Source of the DNA: Oscheius sp. JU75 | Lineage: Eukaryota; Nematoda; Chromadorea; Rhabditida; Rhabditidae | NCBI GenBank assembly: GCA_037178855.1 | Contig: JASJZC010000005.1 | Span: 5,270,001-5,334,000, forward strand | Direction: 5' to 3' | Length of the DNA stretch: 64,000 bases | Shown here: positions 57,713 through 64,000 of the stretch, piece after piece | Layout of the letters: every line of letters begins with the position of its first letter | Numbering within the stretch: position 1 is the first letter of the stretch | Notes under the pieces: generated by a model | What the model saw: only the letters and a program-made list of their open reading frames with translations | The model's database searches: none | What the model was told of the DNA's origin: nothing | Program-made: the position numbers and the translations under genes

Positions 57713-59460
57713 ATGTGCGACGTGGAGAGAAGAGGAGTCATCGGGAAGGTGAGTACTCTTATGTTCTGAAAGATGGCCAAGCCAGTCTCATGATGGCAGT
57801 GTTGTTGTTTCGAGTATTCCCTCTTAGAACCGGACGTGATTGATGATCTCATTCCTTCCTTTTCAGGCTGATCTACATGTCATTTCCGACCTCATTCCGA
57901 AGCAGCAGATGACGGCTTTGGAACAGAAGATAGGCGAAGAGGAGATAGACGAGCGGCAGTTCAACGACCTCATGCGTGAGTATTCTCCCCCATTTTGTCA
58001 TTTCCTTACCCGCCCCCCGACGAAACCCAAGCCCTCAGCCACCAATTCCAAACAATCGAGGCTCTCCTCATGATTAAAACAGCTCTTTCGGTGTCGTATC
58101 CATCCCGTTGCAGAGAGTCTCGTCACCGAATCTGTCTCTACTATTATTGTCAATGAAACCGAGTCCGAGAACAGTTCACCAAACGTAGGTCATTTAAGAG
58201 GAAGAAAATAGCACACAGTTTAGAGGTTCTGTGAGGAAATGAGTCTGGCGGATGAGTTGGAAGACGTTGAAAAGACGGAGGAAGTCCTCAACGACCCTCT
58301 GGCCGAAATGATTCGGTTCGTTTACCTCCTCTCTCTTGGAACACCCTCCTTATATAATTCATAATCTCTCTTTAGGACACAACTCGAAGAGAACAACTAT
58401 CCCTACGTAGTCACCAATACTTCTATGCCTCACGAACCTCCTCCCAGCTCTCATCTTGTCCTTGAAACGTATCCAATGGAGCCGATCACTATCAAGGTTC
58501 AAAATGTTTGTCTCGACAGAAGAACAATACTTTTCAGAAGGCCCAGTTCCGTCCAATTGAACCAGATCAGAACTCGTTCGGAATCGGTGGACAATCACTG
58601 GCTGATGTGAATCTTTAACTGGTCAGAGCAAAATGAGAAAGTTTAGGAATTGGCTGCTGCAGAGTCGAGTGTGACCAGCCCCACCGCATCCGATGTCGAT
58701 CTACGTACCCCCGACAGAATATTCAAAGTGGTCTTCGTTGGTGACTCGGCTGTCGGCAAGACTTGTTTCCTTCACAGGTCGGTTCTTCCCGTTCCAAAAC
58801 AAAATGTGCTCAGATTCTGTCACAACCGTTTCAAGCCTCTTTTTAATGCTACCATTGGCGTGGACTTTACTGTCAAAACTATCCAGGTCAAAGATAGACT
58901 CGTGGCTCTCCAACTATGGGATACTGCCGGACAGGAACGGTTCGTTCTGAAAGGTCCTTGTTCCGAAAGCAATGATTTTTTAGTTTCCGGGCTATTACCA
59001 AACAGTATTTCCGCAAAGCAGACGGCGTCGTTCTGATGTTTGACGTAACATCCGAACAGTCACTGCTGAATGTCCGCAACTGGGTTGGTCTTATAATCTT
59101 TTGTCATAATCGGAGACTGTTGCAGGTAGACTCAGTGAGAGCCGGGGTCGACGATTCGACAGTGCTCTGTCTTGTCGGAAATAAGGTGGATCTTTTTGGA
59201 AATGACTCTGCTCGCAGTTCCGTCTATAGAGCAGGCAAGAAACTGGCCGAGGTGAGTCGTTTTTCAAACGGATCTAACAGAGATGACAGGAATTCGGGAT
59301 GGCCTTTTTCGAGACCAGTGCATTCACGGGTTATGGTATTGAGACGTGTATGAGGTGTATTGCCGAGCGTCTGCAGCAGAGAGAAGAGAAACATCTGGAG
59401 GAGGCTCTTCGACTGGAAATGATGGTTCAGGAGAAGAAAAGAAGCTGGTGTTGTGTTTGA
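57713..59460 (+). CDS. rsef-1: RASEF/Rab44-type GTPase (EF-hand plus Rab)
   Basis: An EF-hand-like start ([17 protein letters not shown]) precedes an acidic/helical middle ([19 protein letters not shown]) and the Rab domain: [20 protein letters not shown] (P-loop), [55 protein letters not shown]. The C-terminus WCCV carries two Cys for prenylation. The order EF-hand, linker, Rab is that of RASEF. The coiled-coil linker is much shorter than in vertebrate RASEF. The EF loop is degenerate (acidic ligands mostly absent). The first ATG is uncertain: 57644 is possible with an in-frame problem. All Rab motifs appear intact. Known: RASEF is linked to endosomal trafficking in C. elegans. Confidence 0.85.
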
Positions 59461-59500
59461 GATCATCATATAAATAAGTTTAATTTCGGAGCGTCTGAAG

Positions 59501-61031
59501 TCACATGTCGAATTGTTCTTGAAAAACTCGCATATACTCTTCCCGTTCCTCGTCCGACATCCGTCCTATCAACTCCTCGTTTCCTTGCACTTCGCTGAAC
59601 GGCATCTAAAGACATTTTTATTTTTAAAACAATTTGCAAAAAAGGTACCTGCTGGCCTCCTACCGAGACCATCAGGTCTTCTTCCTCGTCCTCTACGTCT
59701 GCTTCATCAGCATACCCGTTACTTGGTTCTTCTTTCTTCACGACATCCTCTATTTTGATTTTCTTCGGTACCGGTTCCGAATCTTCCAATTCGCGAAGCA
59801 TCTCCAACGTGATCTTAGACGTGTGGGCCTCGTTGACGTCGTTCTTGCTCTCGAACACGTCGTTTAGAGAAGCAACAGCTTGAGCATTTTCGGATCCAGC
59901 AATAGCATCATCTTGGAGCCAAAGAGGAACCTGTTTGGCTTCTTCAACCACTTTTCTGAATTTAACAGGTAAAGTAGAACAAAAGGTGAGCAACCTTGAC
60001 GAGTCGGCATTGAGGTCGACAATGATCTGATCTCCGTGAGCATAGCGTAGCGTAGGAGCATTTCTGTGGGCGGAGAAGGCCTTTCCACCCAAGGAAATAC
60101 GATCGCCGTGGCCGGAAAAGTCGACAGCATCCTGTTGTTGAGGAAGGTCTGGGTAAAGATTGGTTACAAAAAGGGACAAAAAATCACTCGAATCGTCCTT
60201 ATCGAGATATTTTGTAATATCTGGTTCAAGAAGATGCGGAGCGAGCTGGATCCCTTTCAGCTCTTGGGCCACAAAGAAAAGTGGCTGGAGCTGCTCGTTG
60301 AACTTGGCCAGCAGTGTTCTGAACAAAGATTCATTCAGTCTATTTAAAATAGTTCTAACCTAGTAACTTGAGTGGGTCCTCCCGACTCGTCTGTTATCAC
60401 AGGTGAGCGACATTGAATGCACTTCAAGTTCCCACAAGAATCAAACAGTCGATCCACTTCTAGCGTCTAAAAACATTATAAGGGACAGAACAAGCAAACC
60501 TCATATTTCATTGGACAGTTTGTACACTTGTACAGTGCCTTCTGGGTGTCTTCTTTCTCCTTGGCCTCCAATTTCTGTCGCATATGATCAATTTTGTACA
60601 TGAGGACGTTAATGATGGCTCGATAGTTGATGAAGTAGAAAATAATCGAGATCGACCGCCCATTGTCATTCTTCTGCTGTAACAGACGCTCCTTTACTAG
60701 TTTCTCAGCCTTCAAATTCGCCAGCTTCTGAATATTTTTCAATAAAATTAGACAAGAAAGATAAACACCTGTCGTAGCTCTTTTTGATCGTAATTGAGCT
60801 TGTTCCTCAAGTTTTCTTCTCGGATGCACGTCGCTTGCATTATGTAATAGCATATCAAAAAGTGTTCCTGGAGCGAAAACATTAAAAGACAATTCTCGAA
60901 AATACTTGAGAGAAGAAGTTCTTGACAATGAGCAGAAGAGCCCGATCGAGACTTTGAGGAATTTCGTTGACAATCGTCACCTCTGGTTTTTCTGCTGTTC
61001 CATTACCGGCCGGGGCAACAGCTGTAGCCAT
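59501..61031 (-). CDS. TFIIE alpha subunit
   Basis: Start 61031 (MATAVAPAGNGTAEKPEVTI), then a winged-helix N-terminal region (LDRALLLIVKNFFSQEHFLI, CIREENLRNKLNYDQKELRQ). The zinc ribbon has YKCTNCPMKYE, then C.....C..C..C with LKCIQC, followed by FNEQLQPLFFVAQELKGIQL. The C-terminus is acidic (EDSEPVPKKIKIEDVVKKEE, DEADVEDEEEDLMVSVG) and ends EQFDM. This is the layout of TFIIE-alpha. About six exons. Known: general transcription factor recruiting TFIIH at RNA polymerase II promoters. Confidence 0.9.
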
Positions 61032-61250
61032 TAGAAAGCTGTAAGTCTCTACTGGAAATGTAAACTTGTTGGAATGTACAGTTGGTACCTGACCAGTATT
61101 TAGAGAAAAGAAGGTAAATCAAAAAAGGTTTTTACTTCAGTGGCGAACAAAAACAATAGCCAGCTGTTAACAAGAATACTACAACCTAGTAGACAAAATA
61201 AAAACCTATTCATCTATACCCGTCTCAGAAAAGGGAGGGATCTTCTTCAA

Positions 61251-64000
61251 TTACGGCAGACTGTTTTCACTTTCTTCAAACTGGTAAAGAGCCGGCGGAT
61301 CATGGAAGTCGCAAATGGCGCCAGTCCCTGGATCTCGGCCCTGAAAACTTCGATGTTTCGTTCGTTTCTGACAAAATCGGACCTGGAATCGTCTATACAG
61401 CTCCCTGGCCGTATCGACGGCTCCTTTGTAAAGAATTGTTGTCTTCAGTCTTTCTCCTGTCCGACACTCATCATTTTCCTTGTCAAAAGTATCGTGAATG
61501 TCCAATGCCAGCATCTCGGTCCACAGTTTCCGATAGTACATTCCCATATGTGGTTGCAGAGCGAAAATGGGGAAGAAACTGCATGGCTGGTAGTCGTTTT
61601 TCCTTTGGGCGAAGGGGAAATACTCCTTGCTCATCTCGCGATACAAATCCAGCCAGAACTTGTCTCTACAAACGTTTTTGTACGATGAATAGAACAAACA
61701 GACTTTCTATTTTCCATTTCGTAGATTGTGAGATCGAAGTCGGACCAGAAGAGAGTACGATAACTCTCCCAAAGCGTGCCTCTTTGCAGGGCCAGACAGA
61801 TGCTGTTGGCTTGCTCTTCCGTCATTTGGACACCAGTTGTCTGAAAAAAAAACATATTTATGTCCAAAAACTTGACAAACCAAATGAGGAGAGCTGAGAG
61901 ATTGGAGGAGAGTCGGTTTGTAGACGAAGAACTGAAGGAAGGCTGGGAACATGTCGACGGCGTCCCAGTCACTTGCGTAGTATGGAGCCCATGGAATGGC
62001 GATATCGCGATATGGTGACTGGGTGAGCAGAAGCTGGATGGAACGACCGAACTGAAGAAATAGAAACTTTGCTGCTGCAGATAGAAGAACGTACGTTGAA
62101 CAGAAGCTGTTGGAGTTGGGAAGAATGGAGGACTGAAGGAGAGTTTTGTGTCGGAGCAATGGCTGATCCGATCAAATATACCAACTTGTCCAGGCCACGG
62201 ATCTCCGATTCAGCTGGAACAAATTAGTTTTTGAGCAACAAGAAAGGCTTACTTCTTCCCAGAATAGTATTCCATCCGCCACGCTTGCTCTCTCTATCGA
62301 ACGGATCCACGTAGATTCGTCCCAGGTATTTTCCAGAGGTTTTGTCCGAAACGGAGAAGATTCTCGCTTCCGGATGAGCTCGTTCCAATCCAGTGTCTGT
62401 GATGTCTTTGATCTCGAGTCCGAATATGTGCGAGACGATCTTGATCAAATTGTTGAAGGTGGGCCAGAATGGGAAGTGGCTCATTACATCCAGGGCATCC
62501 ACTCTAAAATTGATTGATCGTTTTCTAAAAAAATAAATAAGAAACTGACCCAAAGTGATGATCGGCTTCTTTTCTGCAGATGTAGAACAAGTCATGGGCT
62601 TGCAACTCTCCGGAAATGAGTTCATGGCGCCGAGCATACTCGGACCAAGCGTCCATTCTGTCCATCAGAACGGGACGAATTCTCTTGACAAGTCCATCGA
62701 GAAACATTCTCACGGTATCGGGAGACTTTGCCATCTTGTTGGCAAGACGATGATCAGCCACGGACGAAAAACCGAGGGCTTTAGCCAGACCGTCGCTGGA
62801 AGAAGCTTTTGAGTGATGAACAAATAAAGATTACTTGTTGTGTCTCAACTCCTCGATGTTAATTGAATTGTTGTAGAAATCGTGCTCGAAAGACGCCTTA
62901 CTCGTCCATTTGTCCCATGCTTCTGCTCGAAGAGAACGATCGCCACAGTACTGCATGAAGGGGAAAATTGTGTTAGGGGTCATTCTTCCTCTCCAGGGAC
63001 CCGATTCCCATTTCTCTCTAAACAATGTTTTGAACAGAAGGCAATCAGACTCACGGTTCCAGAGCCAGTTTTTGAAGAATATGGGGTGGGGCATCCTTCA
63101 AAGCGCTTTTATCATGGACCGTGAAAGTATGTTGATCGTTTGTCGCCATTGCGTTCGAGCTGAAATCAACATTTATTGCACAAATGTAATTAGCTTACAT
63201 GTATTTGCTTCGATACTCGTCGATAAACTTGCCCCATGAGCCGAGAAGTTTTCTTGTTTTCTCGTCAGTTCGGTCCATTCCACTTGCTTTCACCTGGAAT
63301 ATTGAACATCAATTAAAGGGATTCGATAAGAGCAAACTTCAAGGATATACCACTCCAACAGACGCAGTTGCCATTCGTCTAGACCTTCTTTCTTTGTGTA
63401 TAAATCCTGTAAGCACCGGATTTATTGAAATACAGTTGGAGAACTTACCGAAATGGCTTCCTGGAAGTCTCTGTTCATTAATTTCTCCATAAAATCTCTT
63501 GCGGCCATTATTTTCACCTAAATATTATACATTTTTTGCGATCGAGTAGAAAAGCTACATGATGGAGATCAGCATCAAAAAGATTCCTATTGCCATCCGG
63601 CCAATCTGTGAGCATTTTTAAAAGTAGTGTGTGGAATGCATAGTTGACATCGTATTCTTCGGTCAAAAGTGGCTGTACGACCTTTTCGAAAGTCCGTTCT
63701 TCGGCCGGAACTGAAATTGGAAAAAGTAATGAGTACAAGCAGATATTACGTTTCGCAATGTACTCCATATGTTCCAAACAAGTCGCTCCGTATTCCATAA
63801 GCATGCGCACAGTTCCTTCGTACATTTCTTTTGGAGATGCTGTCGCCAGCTTCGGCCAATCTTCGCCCTTAGCAATGTTGTACATGAAAGTGTTGTTCTC
63901 GACAGTTTCGTCGGGAATCACGGGAAATCTGAAAGAAAGATGCTTTTCTAATCGAGAAGTAGCTTACACGACATAGTATCCAACAATTCTAGAAGGAGTT
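61251..64000 (-). CDS. M3-family oligopeptidase-like protein, zinc site lost; 5' end beyond window
   Basis: Minus-strand exons run from beyond the right edge to a stop at 61251-61253. Marks of the thimet/mitochondrial intermediate peptidase fold: DADLHHVAFLLDRK, KWESGPWRGRMTPN, YCGDRSLRAEAWDKW, LAKALGFSSVADHRL, GKYLGRIYVDPFDR, then LQQLLFNFGRSIQLLL, APYYASDWDAVDMFPAFLQF, GMYYRKLWTEMLALDIHDTF and GRDPG. In active members the region LQQLLFN|FGRS would read LFHEMGHA. Here His, Glu and the second His are absent, and the downstream Glu of the FAEVPS-type motif is Ala (DWDAVD). The protein is therefore predicted to be catalytically dead. Known: MIP processes mitochondrial precursors. An active role cannot be inferred. 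Confidence 0.82.

Overview
Organism. This is nuclear DNA of a nematode with a compact, rhabditid-like genome. The evidence is many small-intron genes (introns mostly 36-90 nt, ending TTTNCAG), several start codons sitting a few bases after an unpaired splice acceptor (as expected for spliced-leader trans-splicing), and nematode-typical families: a cuticle collagen, a warthog-type hedgehog-related protein, a serpentine chemoreceptor, an UNC-93-like transporter and CYP33-like P450s. I cannot name the species. All gene models were spliced by eye, so exon edges are best guesses; stated start and end codons were read directly.

Layout. 0-2.3 kb: an ETX/MTX2 (aerolysin-fold)-like protein. 2.5-5.4 kb: a receptor tyrosine kinase with a C-type lectin ectodomain. 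6.5-8.2 kb: an UNC-93-like transporter. 9.3-11.0 kb: a secreted tyrosinase. 11.0-13.5 kb: degenerate, transposon-like DNA. 13.6-17.0 kb: a tandem pair of multi-pass membrane proteins. 18-23 kb: two small secreted proteins, a protein of unknown family and an acidic/basic regulatory-looking protein. 23.1-23.9 kb (minus): an LC8-like domain behind a signal peptide. 24.4-25.0 kb: a LINE reverse-transcriptase remnant. 25.3-25.9 kb: a TIL-type protease inhibitor. 26.1-33.3 kb (minus): three tandem cytochrome P450 genes with a G-protein gamma gene between the first and second. 33.6-35.4 kb (minus): a type I membrane protein. 35.6-38.2 kb (minus): two aldo-keto reductases. 39.3-40.3 kb: a cuticle collagen. 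40.5-42.6 kb: dihydrolipoyl dehydrogenase. 42.9-45.3 kb: a DOMON-domain protein. 46.1-48.5 kb: a mucin-like type I membrane protein and an eight-EGF secreted protein. 48.6-49.3 kb (minus): a four-TM protein. 50.2-52.9 kb (minus): a warthog. 54.9-56.9 kb: a chemoreceptor, a tiny membrane protein and a second LC8-like protein. 57.6-59.5 kb: a RASEF-type Rab GTPase. 59.5-61.0 kb (minus): TFIIE-alpha. 61.3 kb to the right edge (minus): an M3 oligopeptidase-like protein that has lost its zinc site.

How the genes relate. Three blocks are tandem expansions (P450s, aldo-keto reductases and the 13.6-17.0 kb membrane pair). The P450 and aldo-keto reductase blocks, both on the minus strand, together suit a xenobiotic or small-molecule metabolism neighbourhood. 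Housekeeping genes (DLD, TFIIE-alpha, Rab) are interspersed with secreted or cuticle genes, as is usual in nematodes. The most unusual items are the signal-peptide LC8-like gene, the M3 pseudopeptidase, the lectin-kinase receptor, four GC-AG introns, a 16-bp perfect-stem hairpin near 49.7 kb and a roughly 145-bp dispersed inverted repeat.
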